Made by a program: the position numbers and the translations under genes
Notes under the pieces: model-generated
The model's input: only the letters and a program-made list of their open reading frames with translations
Told to the model about the DNA's origin: nothing
The model's database searches: none
In this document: positions 1 through 7,824 of the stretch, piece after piece
Numbering within the stretch: position 1 is the stretch's first letter
How the letters are laid out: the number at the start of each line of letters is the position of its first letter
Assembly (NCBI GenBank): GCA_021792355.1
Contig: JAJYUV010000006.1
Span: forward strand, 1-64,000
DNA length: 64,000 bases
DNA from: Thermoplasmata archaeon
GTDB taxonomy: Archaea > Thermoplasmatota > Thermoplasmata > Thermoplasmatales > GCA-001856825
Reading direction: 5' to 3'

Positions 1-13
1 CATTGGTAAAAGG

Positions 14-21
14 CTATATCA
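14..21 (+). promoter_or_regulatory. TATA-like box of the tRNA-Ser gene
   Basis: CTATATCA is centred about 26 nt before the first base of the tRNA, the usual archaeal spacing from TATA box to transcription start. This is read from sequence and spacing only. Confidence 0.5.
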
Positions 22-42
22 AACGTGTTATTAAAGGGTTGA

Positions 43-126
43 GCCGTGGTAGCGAAGCGGCCTAACGCGCCAGACTTGAGATCTGGTTCTCTCACGAGAT
101 CGGGAGTTCAAATCTCCCCCACGGCG
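43..126 (+). tRNA. tRNA-Ser (anticodon UGA)
   Basis: The cloverleaf folds by eye. The acceptor stem GCCGTGG pairs with CCACGGC. The anticodon stem CCAGA/TCTGG encloses the loop CTTGAGA, which puts TGA at positions 34-36. A long variable arm (type II tRNA) follows, then the T stem GGGAG/CTCCC with loop TTCAAAT. Discriminator base 73 is G, as in serine tRNAs, whereas leucine tRNAs carry A; this rules out reading the loop as a GAG leucine anticodon. CCA is not encoded and no intron is seen. Confidence 0.95.
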
Positions 127-205
127 TGAACCCATTGGAATTTATGATTACTGAACCAAAATAACTCATTCTTAGTGTTTGTGAGAAGTGGAGCAAATCC
201 TTGAT

Positions 206-1231
206 TCAGGTATGTTCCAAAATTTTGGGACCGATACCCACACCAGATTTTAAAATCCTCTTGATTGATCTGGAATCTCTAAGTTCTCTTTCGACTTTGC
301 TTACATGCTTGGAAAGAGTCAAGATATGGGGGTTGGGACCGGCATCAAATGTGTATGCAGCTATTATCCTTCCTTCACTCTCGTTAAGATTCGAAATCTT
401 TACCATTACTTCCTTAGATGAATCATTCAGGTACATAATAGGAGGCCATGAATCGATCATAGCCGCGTGCATGTTGTTGCTGTCTCGCATCACAATCTCT
501 CCTAGGGCCCCAAAATCCCTCTCCTTAATGGAATGGATAGCCTTTTTTATCGAGTCTTCCGCGAGGCTTGGTCTCAGTTTGAACAAGGGACTGGTACTAG
601 AGGTGATATCGTGTCCTTCACTTGAAGATACTGTTTTCTTTTCTTCGCTGACTATCCCTATAATATCCGTCAACTCTTCCCAATGCTTCGGACCAAAGAC
701 CATTTCGGAGTAGGAATCCAGACCATCGCTTCTTCTTCCTCTCTTCCACTTCACTATCCCTCCGAAGACGCTTCTACAGGCACTGCCACTAATCTTTCTC
801 GCCAAAATTGATAGGTCTTTCTGTGTAAGATTAAGTCCCAAAGATTGGTCAACAGCATAAACCAAGGCAGCTCCTCCAGATGCACTTGATGCGATTCCAG
901 CTTCTCCAGGAAATGAATTTTTTGAATTTATCACGGCCTTGAATTCTTTACTATAATGTCCAAGTCTTAGCATTTCATCTATCACAATTTTCATCTTGCG
1001 TAGCTTTTCATCACCCCTGTCTAACGCAATGGTTCTCCCATCCAATGTAATTCTATGGGAAGTAATCTTCCTACTGAATGTTACAGTAGTCTCCGTACTC
1101 ATGGAATAATTTAAGGTCATGCTCAGTGAAGAATTGAAGGGAAGATTGATCTCTCTATTTCTACGCCCCCAGTACTTTATGAGTGCAATGTTCGGAGTTG
1201 CAACAGCTGTCTTTGTTGCCGGAGTTTCCAT
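206..1231 (-). CDS. Mevalonate-pathway decarboxylase (diphosphomevalonate / bisphosphomevalonate decarboxylase family)
   Basis: A GHMP-superfamily enzyme of isoprenoid synthesis, 341 aa, the usual family length. NIALIKYWG (residues 14-22, Lys19), the phosphate loop AGIASSASGG (111-120), the CRSVFGG segment with Arg153, and YTFDAGPN with Asp296 match the Lys/Ser/Arg/Asp set of diphosphomevalonate decarboxylase. The catalytic Asp is kept; in Thermoplasma mevalonate 3-kinase, a paralogue, it is replaced. This copy should therefore decarboxylate. In Thermoplasmatales the likely substrate is mevalonate 3,5-bisphosphate, made by mevalonate-3-kinase and a 5-kinase; sequence alone cannot separate that from 5-diphosphomevalonate. 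A TATA-like GATTTATCC lies about 27 nt before the ATG, suggesting a leaderless message. Confidence 0.85.
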   Translation of the reverse strand: METPATKTAVATPNIALIKYWGRRNREINLPFNSSLSMTLNYSMSTETTVTFSRKITSHRITLDGRTIALDRGDEKLRKMKIVIDEMLRLGHYSKEFKAVINSKNSFPGEAGIASSASGGAALVYAVDQSLGLNLTQKDLSILARKISGSACRSVFGGIVKWKRGRRSDGLDSYSEMVFGPKHWEELTDIIGIVSEEKKTVSSSEGHDITSSTSPLFKLRPSLAEDSIKKAIHSIKERDFGALGEIVMRDSNNMHAAMIDSWPPIMYLNDSSKEVMVKISNLNESEGRIIAAYTFDAGPNPHILTLSKHVSKVERELRDSRSIKRILKSGVGIGPKILEHT

Positions 1232-1482
1232 AGGAGAACATTATAATTTGAGGATAAATCTATTTAGGCTTCGCATCAACCTGATAGATGGCATAATGGT
1301 TCCCTTTCGACTTAGACTGCGCGATTCCCAGTTTAAAGCCCGTTAGAATGCTGTGGATTGAAAGCATTAATCATGTGACCGGTTTGTGACGAAGGGGACA
1401 AGAGATGAAATTATTGACATTTAGAAGAAAAATATCGTATGGCCCTACAAAAACTATTCACTATGATCGTATTGGTGTCAAA

Positions 1483-2028
1483 TCATTTTAGGAGTCGTTC
1501 CATTACGAGTTCGTCATAGAATTTTCCCTGGAGCCTAAACTCCTTTTCCAGAACTCCAACTACCCTGAAGCCGTGCTTCATGTATAGATTCACTGCCGGA
1601 GTTTGGTCTGCTACAACCGACAGAGCAATCTTTGAAATATTCTTATTTTTCTTGATCTGATAAATAGCTTGCTTAAGCAGTCTATCTGCCAGTCCCCTAC
1701 CCCTGTATCTGCTGTCGACATATACTGCAAAGATGTCGACCACATGATCGTTCTTTTTCCTGTTCCTCTGAATGTATGTCAACATTCCTACAGGCTTGTC
1801 TCTGATCACTGCGAAAACAACATTCTTGATTCTGTTTTGCCACACCTCCATACCAAAACTTGCCTCTTCTTCGTAAGAGCTTACGAAAGCCTTTGGGTCT
1901 TTCTTAAGACTTTCCAGTCTCAGTTTTCTGAAATCCTCCCATCTATCTGGCGGTAGAGGGGTTATTCTTACCTCCTTGTCCTCTGTGGTTATTTTCCTCA
2001 TAAGTACTTTCGTGATTGGAAATTTCAT
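1483..2028 (-). CDS. GNAT family N-acetyltransferase
   Basis: A 181-aa single-domain GNAT protein. The acetyl-CoA loop is visible as DSRYRGRGLADRLL (R-x-x-G-x-G/A), preceded by the beta4 strand DIFAVYVD and followed by SVVADQTPAVNLYMKHGF, the classic beta5/alpha4 segment ending in Y-x-K-x-GF. The substrate (small molecule, antibiotic or protein N-terminus) cannot be told. The domain begins near residue 20, so Met10 (start at 2001) is an alternative start. It stands alone on the minus strand between the mevalonate gene and a divergent DUF309 gene. Confidence 0.8.
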   Translation of the reverse strand: MKFPITKVLMRKITTEDKEVRITPLPPDRWEDFRKLRLESLKKDPKAFVSSYEEEASFGMEVWQNRIKNVVFAVIRDKPVGMLTYIQRNRKKNDHVVDIFAVYVDSRYRGRGLADRLLKQAIYQIKKNKNISKIALSVVADQTPAVNLYMKHGFRVVGVLEKEFRLQGKFYDELVMERLLK

Positions 2029-2128
2029 TATTCTACTTTATTCATTGATGGTCAATCAAGAAGATGCGGGACAACTGACCGTTCTGGGAGTGTGATACCC
2101 TTAAGTCAAATATCACTATGCACCTAAA

Positions 2129-2677
2129 GTGCTCGAATGGAATGTTAGAATCCTATTATTTACAAATAACCTAGACGAAGGAAGATTCCAACCAAACAAG
2201 TTTAAAATCCTCAGGAAGGGAAGCTGCTTTCTAGAGGTTGATCTTAGATTTTCAAGTTTGGATTCTGGTTTGGAATACGTTTCCGAAGTTTGCGATGTAG
2301 TTGAGTTGTGCATATTTAATCGTGGAGAGTCACTTCCCCTGAATAGCTTGGAAGAAATAAAGAATGGCATAAATGAGGGATTCTACGCTATGAGCGAGGA
2401 AAAATATTGGATTGCGCATGAGATATTCGAAGATTACTGGAAACACTATAAGGACGATAGGAGCAAATTTTTCCATGGAATAGTATTGTTGTGCGTATCG
2501 ATGGTGCATTTTCAAATGCAACATCAGGCGAATGCCATGAGAATATTCGAGGATGCGAAGTCCGAAATGATTCGATTCCTAGAAGATTCATTCGATTGGG
2601 AATTCTCCTATCCCCTTGGTCCCAATATTCTGAATGAAATCAGACAGCGTTCTCAATCTTTGCCATTGGTGGCCTAG
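2129..2677 (+). CDS. DUF309 family protein
   Basis: A 182-aa protein starting at GTG. The C-terminal half carries the DUF309 helical signature HEIFEDYW followed by a basic segment and FFHGIVLLCVSMVHFQMQH, the conserved E-x-x-W/F-H-G-x-(I/V) pattern. The first ~75 residues are not recognised. The family is widespread in archaea and bacteria and has no established biochemical role. It ends 2 nt before the stop of the convergent MFS transporter gene. Confidence 0.7.
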   Translation: MLEWNVRILLFTNNLDEGRFQPNKFKILRKGSCFLEVDLRFSSLDSGLEYVSEVCDVVELCIFNRGESLPLNSLEEIKNGINEGFYAMSEEKYWIAHEIFEDYWKHYKDDRSKFFHGIVLLCVSMVHFQMQHQANAMRIFEDAKSEMIRFLEDSFDWEFSYPLGPNILNEIRQRSQSLPLVA

Positions 2678-2679
2678 AT

Positions 2680-3858
2680 TTATTTATCATTGGTCAGGAC
2701 AAGTTTGAAATGACTTTCCTCCTTTCCCATTATGTGAATGAAAATCGCTGCAGTTGATATTACCAGAAATATTACACTGAATATCAGTAGAGTCTTTTCC
2801 AGACCAAGCACAGATGCCGAATATCCCAGGAAAGGCTCTGCGAAGGCAGTAAAAAGTGAACTGACAAGGAAAATCACTGAAAGTACTGTTGCTCTTACCT
2901 CCGAAGGAACGAGGACATTAACCTCTTCGCTCAAGATGTTTGAATAGAAACCAAAAATTACTGAGTTGAGTATCAGGAACACCAGTGAGGCAATATTCTC
3001 AATTAGACCCGGGATGTATATTGTGAAGAACGTGAGAGAGGTGAAAAGGAGCATGGCAAAAAAACGATTCTTTGCGATGAATGCGAATCTTTGAGTGCTT
3101 AGCGACGCAAATCCTCTCAGAAGAACGTCCGCGAAGAAAATCACTCCAATCAGCCCGGTTCCTATCCCCATTTCCTTGTAATATGGTTGTTTGAATATGA
3201 TCATCATGTTGAAGTTGAGCAGTAGTGCAACCCTGAGTAGAATTATGCTCATGATTCTCCTATCCTTGACGTAATTTCCTAGTTTTAGTAACAGAGCCCC
3301 ATGACCTTTTTCCTTCTTTTTTTCCCTCAGTTTGAGGGTATAGAATGAGGAAAGCAAGACCATGATAGCGGTCGCAAATATCACTATGCGAAGTCCTAGA
3401 TATTCTCCTATGTACCCTCCAAGAAGAGACGCCACGGCGACTGACACCGCAGAAAGGAAGTTGACCATTCCAATTATCTCAAGGTATCTCAAGTCGTGTG
3501 ACCTGGAATACTCAAAACTCACACTTTCAAGAGCGCTGTTGTTTATAGCTACTCCTATCCCCCAAACAACGTAACTGATGGCTATTCCAAGAAACGACTG
3601 GAACAGACCGAAAAATATTATCCCGATACCCGTCAAAATTGATGATATAAATAATGCATTTCTTCTTCCTATAGAGTCAGTGATTCTTCCCATCGGAATA
3701 CTGGCTAGAACGATTGTTATATAGAATACAACATCTAGTATTGTTACATAAAAAATGTTATAGCCCAAATTCAGTAGGTACAGTACCCATATTGGATTTA
3801 GAAGAAGGAAAGAATAAAAGAACGTGTAGATGTAGATGTTTCGAAGGCCACTCTTCAA
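2680..3858 (-). CDS. MFS transporter in the sugar-oxidation operon
   Basis: A 392-aa protein with about 12 hydrophobic segments. MFS motif A is present between helices 2 and 3 as GRITDSIGRRN (about residues 58-68), a G-x3-D-x2-G-R-R pattern. It lies 22 nt after the glucose dehydrogenase gene on the same strand and is probably the last gene of the gluconate dehydratase / cyclase / glucose dehydrogenase operon. Transport of a sugar, sugar acid or downstream metabolite is an inference from context; the fold alone does not tell substrate or direction. Confidence 0.8.
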   Translation of the reverse strand: MKSGLRNIYIYTFFYSFLLLNPIWVLYLLNLGYNIFYVTILDVVFYITIVLASIPMGRITDSIGRRNALFISSILTGIGIIFFGLFQSFLGIAISYVVWGIGVAINNSALESVSFEYSRSHDLRYLEIIGMVNFLSAVSVAVASLLGGYIGEYLGLRIVIFATAIMVLLSSFYTLKLREKKKEKGHGALLLKLGNYVKDRRIMSIILLRVALLLNFNMMIIFKQPYYKEMGIGTGLIGVIFFADVLLRGFASLSTQRFAFIAKNRFFAMLLFTSLTFFTIYIPGLIENIASLVFLILNSVIFGFYSNILSEEVNVLVPSEVRATVLSVIFLVSSLFTAFAEPFLGYSASVLGLEKTLLIFSVIFLVISTAAIFIHIMGKEESHFKLVLTNDK

Positions 3859-3880
3859 GCTTTAGCTCCTGAGGGGTAAA

Positions 3881-4948
3881 TCACGACCAGACTATTACTT
3901 TTTTTATTTCCTCTTTTTCCTTTTCCGTAAATATTTTCAGTTCCTCCGGCGAGTATTTACCGGTGATCATTCTGGTCATCTGCATTGCATTTCCGTGAGC
4001 TTCAATGAAGTCGATTGCCTCCTTGTAGTGAGTCTTAGCGCCATCGACGCTACCAACTACTGCTACATTTCTGTCGACAATGTTTTCCAGTACGTCAAAT
4101 GTGTGGGAAGGTAGCTGACCGCTTGTACCGAACATTATTGCAATTCCATTGTTACTGATGTTGTCTGTGATTTCCTTCAGAACATCCATAGCTCCCACGG
4201 CATCAATAGCTGCATCCATTGACATGTCCTTCACCTTAATTTCGATCTTTTCTGACGATGTGTCGAGGTAATCTATCCCATTGCTATCAAGAAAATGCAT
4301 TACATTCTCTCCGAGAGGATGCCTGTTGACCTCTACGACGTTCATGCCGAGTGACCTGAAGACGATAGAAATCAGCAGACCCTCAGTTCCGGTTCCAAAC
4401 ACATACATATTCTTGCATGATAGCGTCGAGTCTTCGCAATACCACGGGATTCTCGTCCTGAGGAACTGAAATGTCTCTTTCATCTTCATTACGTTTTTCA
4501 ATGGTTCTGTTAGTACTGCAAGATCGAGGATAGATGAATTATCGACCTTGACTAGGAATTGAGGATCTTCAACGAACTCATCCCTCATGAAACCATTCTT
4601 TCCTCTGATCCCTGCTTCAACAAAGTCACCGTCTTCGCAGTAGTCGGGTCGTCCCAGCCTGCACATTCTGCAGCCCCCTGGTCGTCTCACCATTGGTACG
4701 ACTATGTCTCCCTCCTTAAAAGTGGAATCCCCTGTAGATTCAACAACTACACCAACTGCCTCGTGTCCCATCACAAGGGAACTTCCATTTTCCGACCTTG
4801 CAAACTTCAATTTCCCAAGAGCTATTTCCTTGTCCGTTCCACATATTCCTGTGAGGTATGTTCTAACTCTGACTCCAGTCCTCTTTTCTGGTAACAATTG
4901 AGAAAGTTTGACTCCCCCACCTGGGGGAATAGTGGTGATTGCTCGCAT
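3881..4948 (-). CDS. gdh: Glucose (aldose) 1-dehydrogenase, zinc-dependent
   Basis: A medium-chain dehydrogenase of the Thermoplasma/Sulfolobus glucose dehydrogenase type, 355 aa. It oxidises glucose (often also galactose) to the aldonolactone with NAD(P)+, the first step of the non-phosphorylative Entner-Doudoroff route. Catalytic zinc ligands are visible as GICGTDKE (Cys36) and GHEAVG (His62, Glu63). The structural zinc lobe GGCRMCRLGRPDYC has three Cys (93, 96, 104) where alcohol dehydrogenases have four, as is usual in this subfamily. The nucleotide-binding loop is FGTGTEG. It starts 2 nt after the cyclase stop, so translation is probably coupled. Confidence 0.9.
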   Translation of the reverse strand: MRAITTIPPGGGVKLSQLLPEKRTGVRVRTYLTGICGTDKEIALGKLKFARSENGSSLVMGHEAVGVVVESTGDSTFKEGDIVVPMVRRPGGCRMCRLGRPDYCEDGDFVEAGIRGKNGFMRDEFVEDPQFLVKVDNSSILDLAVLTEPLKNVMKMKETFQFLRTRIPWYCEDSTLSCKNMYVFGTGTEGLLISIVFRSLGMNVVEVNRHPLGENVMHFLDSNGIDYLDTSSEKIEIKVKDMSMDAAIDAVGAMDVLKEITDNISNNGIAIMFGTSGQLPSHTFDVLENIVDRNVAVVGSVDGAKTHYKEAIDFIEAHGNAMQMTRMITGKYSPEELKIFTEKEKEEIKKVIVWS

Positions 4949-4950
4949 AT

Positions 4951-5574
4951 CTATGCCTCCATAGCAATTACTCTTGCTGGAGCACCATCCCCATCCTTGA
5001 CTAGAATGGGAATGACTTGGATGGTAAAAGTATGGTTGACTAGACGTGAAAGAATTGCTGAATTGAGGTTTTCGATGATGGGTATTGAACTGCCTAGAAG
5101 TATATGGTGTGTATCAAAATTCTTCGAATTTTCAATTTCAGCTGACGGTGAGTCTATTCCAACCAGTTTTATTCCATATGTCCTGAGATTTTCTGCATCG
5201 TTCTTGTCTATGTAACTGAACTTTTCAAAAACTTCTATTTCATTCCATCTGTTGTTGTATCCCGTATAAAGAAGAATGATGTCGAAATGCTCGTTAGGCA
5301 GTCGCATTCTCTCGCCGGGATCATATGCAATACAGGTAGCTCTTCCTGACAAATCCATCAAGTCCAGTTGATCTACTGTTTTGCCTCCCTCGATGAAGTG
5401 TGCGGGAGCATCCAGATGCGTCCCGGTGTGTGTTCCTATTTTCATTTCTTTTACGTTGTATCCATCCGACTCTATACTCCTGAACTGCCTAACTTCTGGT
5501 ATTGGATCACCTTTGAAATATGGCATTCCCTGAGCGATCGGTAGTGAAAGGTCGTAAAATTTCAAAGAGCTCAT
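4951..5574 (-). CDS. Cyclase / kynurenine formamidase-like metal-dependent hydrolase
   Basis: A 207-aa protein of the cyclase family (COG1878). The metal-binding signature HTGTHLDAPAH is complete at about residues 49-59. Family members hydrolyse cyclic or acyclic amides (N-formylkynurenine, isatin). Here the gene overlaps the gluconate dehydratase gene by 4 nt (ATGA), which fixes the start at 5574 rather than ten codons upstream, and ends 2 nt before glucose dehydrogenase. Sitting between the enzyme that makes gluconolactone and the enzyme that uses gluconate, it is a candidate aldonolactone hydrolase; that function is inferred from position only. No tryptophan-degradation gene is nearby. Confidence 0.8.
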   Translation of the reverse strand: MSSLKFYDLSLPIAQGMPYFKGDPIPEVRQFRSIESDGYNVKEMKIGTHTGTHLDAPAHFIEGGKTVDQLDLMDLSGRATCIAYDPGERMRLPNEHFDIILLYTGYNNRWNEIEVFEKFSYIDKNDAENLRTYGIKLVGIDSPSAEIENSKNFDTHHILLGSSIPIIENLNSAILSRLVNHTFTIQVIPILVKDGDGAPARVIAMEA

Positions 5575-6761
5575 CCCTTCACGAAAGTTCCTTTGACAAC
5601 CCACGGTGGTTCGTCAGGATTGAATGATTCCATTTTGTCTGTCTTGTACTCGCTCAGGACTTTTTCATTGATTTCTACACCCAAACCTGGCTTACCGCTT
5701 AACTTAAAGTATCCGTTCTCTAATTTATATCCTGATTTGACAAGACTTTTTTTCCATTTCGGCCAGAACTTTTCAAAACTCTCTTGGATCAGGAAATTCG
5801 GGATGTTGTAGTCCAGATGAAGTGTTGCCGCAGTCTGGATAGGTCCAAACGCGTTGTGATATGCAACCTCAACGCCAAATGAGTCCGCCAGAGAGGCGGA
5901 TTCTCTTCCTTGAATTATACCTCCTATGTTCGTGACATCTGGCTGAATTACATCGACTAAATCTGCAGTGAAATATGGTAAGAAAAGATTCTTGTTTAGT
6001 ACTCTCTCGCCTAGTGCAATTCGCACTTCCGTTCGCTCCCTTAATCTCTTGAGACCAGTGACCTGATCTGGATGAACTGGTTCTTCTACAAAGAATGGTT
6101 CTAAATCTTCAATTCCCTCGGCCACGCGAATTGCAGAATTTGCAGAGAATCTGCCATGGCATTCTATCAACAGATCCATTTTTGTTCGGTTTTTTAAACC
6201 TTCTATTATTTTCCTAGCCTTATCTACCTCGTCCCCATTTATCGTATCGTAATTGGGGCCAAATGGATCGAATTTGATTGCGGTAAATCCCATCCGTTCC
6301 ACCTCTTTTGCCCTAGCAAGAAATTCCTGGGGGGTAACGCAACTATCGTACCAACCGTTTGCATATGCCCTCACTTCGTCCCTTATCTTTCCTCCGAGCA
6401 AATCGTAGATAGGGGCGCCATATTCCTTACCCACTGCATCCCAAGACGCAATTTCAAAAGCACTTAATGCTGCAGTAGATTCCATAGAAACCGGAAGGTA
6501 GAAAGAATGTTTGTAAAACTCAAGGTAATTTTTTCTTATTTCCTCAATCTCTTTGTTGAGGAATACCCGTCCAACCTCTCTCATCTCTTCATATACCGGT
6601 CTGGTCATCAGAGTGGTTGGAGCCTCTCCATAACCGACTTCTCCATCACTTGTAACCAACTTCAGAACGAGTATTGTAGAGCTCCATGGACTCGATTTCT
6701 CTCCCTCCTCTCCTAGTTCCATAATTTCAATATCTTTAATTCGTGTCATACGAGTATTCAT
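5571..6761 (-). CDS. gad: Gluconate/galactonate dehydratase (enolase superfamily)
   Basis: A 396-aa mandelate-racemase/muconate-lactonising-type dehydratase. It should convert gluconate (and often galactonate) to 2-keto-3-deoxy sugar acid in the non-phosphorylative Entner-Doudoroff pathway. The three magnesium ligands are seen as LIECHG (Glu200), FVEEP (Glu226) and LGERV (Glu252). The base motif KFD (163-165) and the C-terminal acid/base His302 (AYHNAFGP) are also present. The assignment to gluconate rather than another aldonate rests on resemblance to Thermoplasma/Picrophilus enzymes and on the adjacent glucose dehydrogenase. It is the first gene of the operon. KDG kinase and aldolase are not in the window unless the nearby ROK kinase plays a part. 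Confidence 0.87.
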   Translation of the reverse strand: MNTRMTRIKDIEIMELGEEGEKSSPWSSTILVLKLVTSDGEVGYGEAPTTLMTRPVYEEMREVGRVFLNKEIEEIRKNYLEFYKHSFYLPVSMESTAALSAFEIASWDAVGKEYGAPIYDLLGGKIRDEVRAYANGWYDSCVTPQEFLARAKEVERMGFTAIKFDPFGPNYDTINGDEVDKARKIIEGLKNRTKMDLLIECHGRFSANSAIRVAEGIEDLEPFFVEEPVHPDQVTGLKRLRERTEVRIALGERVLNKNLFLPYFTADLVDVIQPDVTNIGGIIQGRESASLADSFGVEVAYHNAFGPIQTAATLHLDYNIPNFLIQESFEKFWPKWKKSLVKSGYKLENGYFKLSGKPGLGVEINEKVLSEYKTDKMESFNPDEPPWVVKGTFVKG

Positions 6762-6767
6762 TGAACT

Positions 6768-6792
6768 ATGGCTAAAAACATTTCTCAGCCAT
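6768..6792. promoter_or_regulatory. Inverted repeat just upstream of the gluconate dehydratase operon
   Basis: ATGGCT (6768-6773) and AGCCAT (6787-6792) form a perfect 6-bp inverted repeat around a 13-nt spacer, beginning 7 nt before the dehydratase ATG. The position suits an operator overlapping the transcription start. Six-bp arms can occur by chance, and no regulator gene is adjacent. Confidence 0.3.
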
Positions 6793-6834
6793 GTCTGCTA
6801 AAGGTGACGGCAGTTAAACTTTTGGAAGTCAGCC

Positions 6835-7824
6835 TTAGCTTGAGGAATGTTTGGAAGATTCATAGACAGATAAAGCGATTGGTGCAAGTTCGACAGTTCG
6901 CTCTGCAACTTTTATGATAGGCACATCTCTTGAATACTTCCCCAGCTCATTTTTAACAGATTCCTTAAGTTCCTCAATCAGCGACGGACTGTTCTTCATA
7001 AGCCCTCCTCCGATAAAAATGGCCTCAGGATCAAACTCATTTATGTAATTTGCAATTGCGACCGATAAATAATATACTGTTTCATCGACAAGTAATGTAC
7101 AGAATGGGTCTCCTAGTTCTCTTCCGCTGAAAAGGTCTTCGGCTGACAACCTCTCGAGAGGTATTGACGACAGGAATGGAGAGTTCCTGATCTCCTTGGA
7201 ATTCTCCGCGGCTCTCCTTGCAATGGCGCGTCCAGAGGCGAGGGATTCGATACATCCTCTCCTTCCGCAGCCGCATACTGGGCCATTAGTTAGAATTACA
7301 GTGTGACCAAGCTCTCCTGCATAACCATTGCCACCCCTGTAAACCTCGTTGTTTATGAAGATTCCACCTCCAATACCAGTCCCAACTACAAGATATATGA
7401 AGTTCCTGTAATTTCTCCCCTTGTCAAAGAGCTTTACTGAAATTGCCTGAGCTGTTGCATCATTATCTACGAAGACGTCTCTTTGAAATGCACGTCTAAG
7501 CTTTTCCTTGATGTTCACCTCGTTCCATCCAACCAAGTTGGGTGCGAGAAGAGAAACTCCCTTATTTGAAATGGGAGCAGGGACAATCACTCCTACTTCG
7601 TCGAAATGATCAAACTGTTTGCCAAGAGTGTGAATTTGGTTGATCAGATCGTTGACTCCCTTGAGTTTTCTAGTCTTGGCCTCGACTCTCTTTTTAATCT
7701 TCCCGTCTTTTGACGCGAGAACTGCTGTGATCTTTGTTCCCCCGACGTCAAAACCAAGATAGTATCTACTGGACACTTCTGAATAGGATATTGTGAAATT
7801 TATTCCTTCCGCTTTTTGCTTCAA
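6835..7824 (-). CDS. ROK family sugar kinase (glucokinase-like)
   Basis: A 329-aa ROK-family kinase. The N-terminal ATP-binding loop GFDVGGTK lies at about residues 24-31. The acidic base region GTGIGGGIFINNEVYRGG is followed by GELGH and the ROK zinc cluster CGCGRRGC. These fit a glucokinase or other hexose/keto-sugar kinase. Its TTG start overlaps the TGA of the upstream UPF0173 gene (TTGA); an in-frame GTG 16 codons later (7776) would give a start closer to the conserved domain. It lies upstream of and in the same orientation as the glucose-oxidation operon, with a 73-nt gap. Substrate is not settled by sequence. Confidence 0.85.
   Translation of the reverse strand: MKQKAEGINFTISYSEVSSRYYLGFDVGGTKITAVLASKDGKIKKRVEAKTRKLKGVNDLINQIHTLGKQFDHFDEVGVIVPAPISNKGVSLLAPNLVGWNEVNIKEKLRRAFQRDVFVDNDATAQAISVKLFDKGRNYRNFIYLVVGTGIGGGIFINNEVYRGGNGYAGELGHTVILTNGPVCGCGRRGCIESLASGRAIARRAAENSKEIRNSPFLSSIPLERLSAEDLFSGRELGDPFCTLLVDETVYYLSVAIANYINEFDPEAIFIGGGLMKNSPSLIEELKESVKNELGKYSRDVPIIKVAERTVELAPIALSVYESSKHSSS

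Noticed and set aside
81..85. Reading the tRNA loop as a leucine GAG anticodon
   Set aside because: Only the stem CCAGA/TCTGG pairs fully, which fixes TGA at 34-36, and the discriminator base is G as in serine tRNAs.
1119..1346. 75-aa plus-strand frame over the mevalonate gene start
   Set aside because: It is the antisense shadow of a well-supported gene and has no family-like features.
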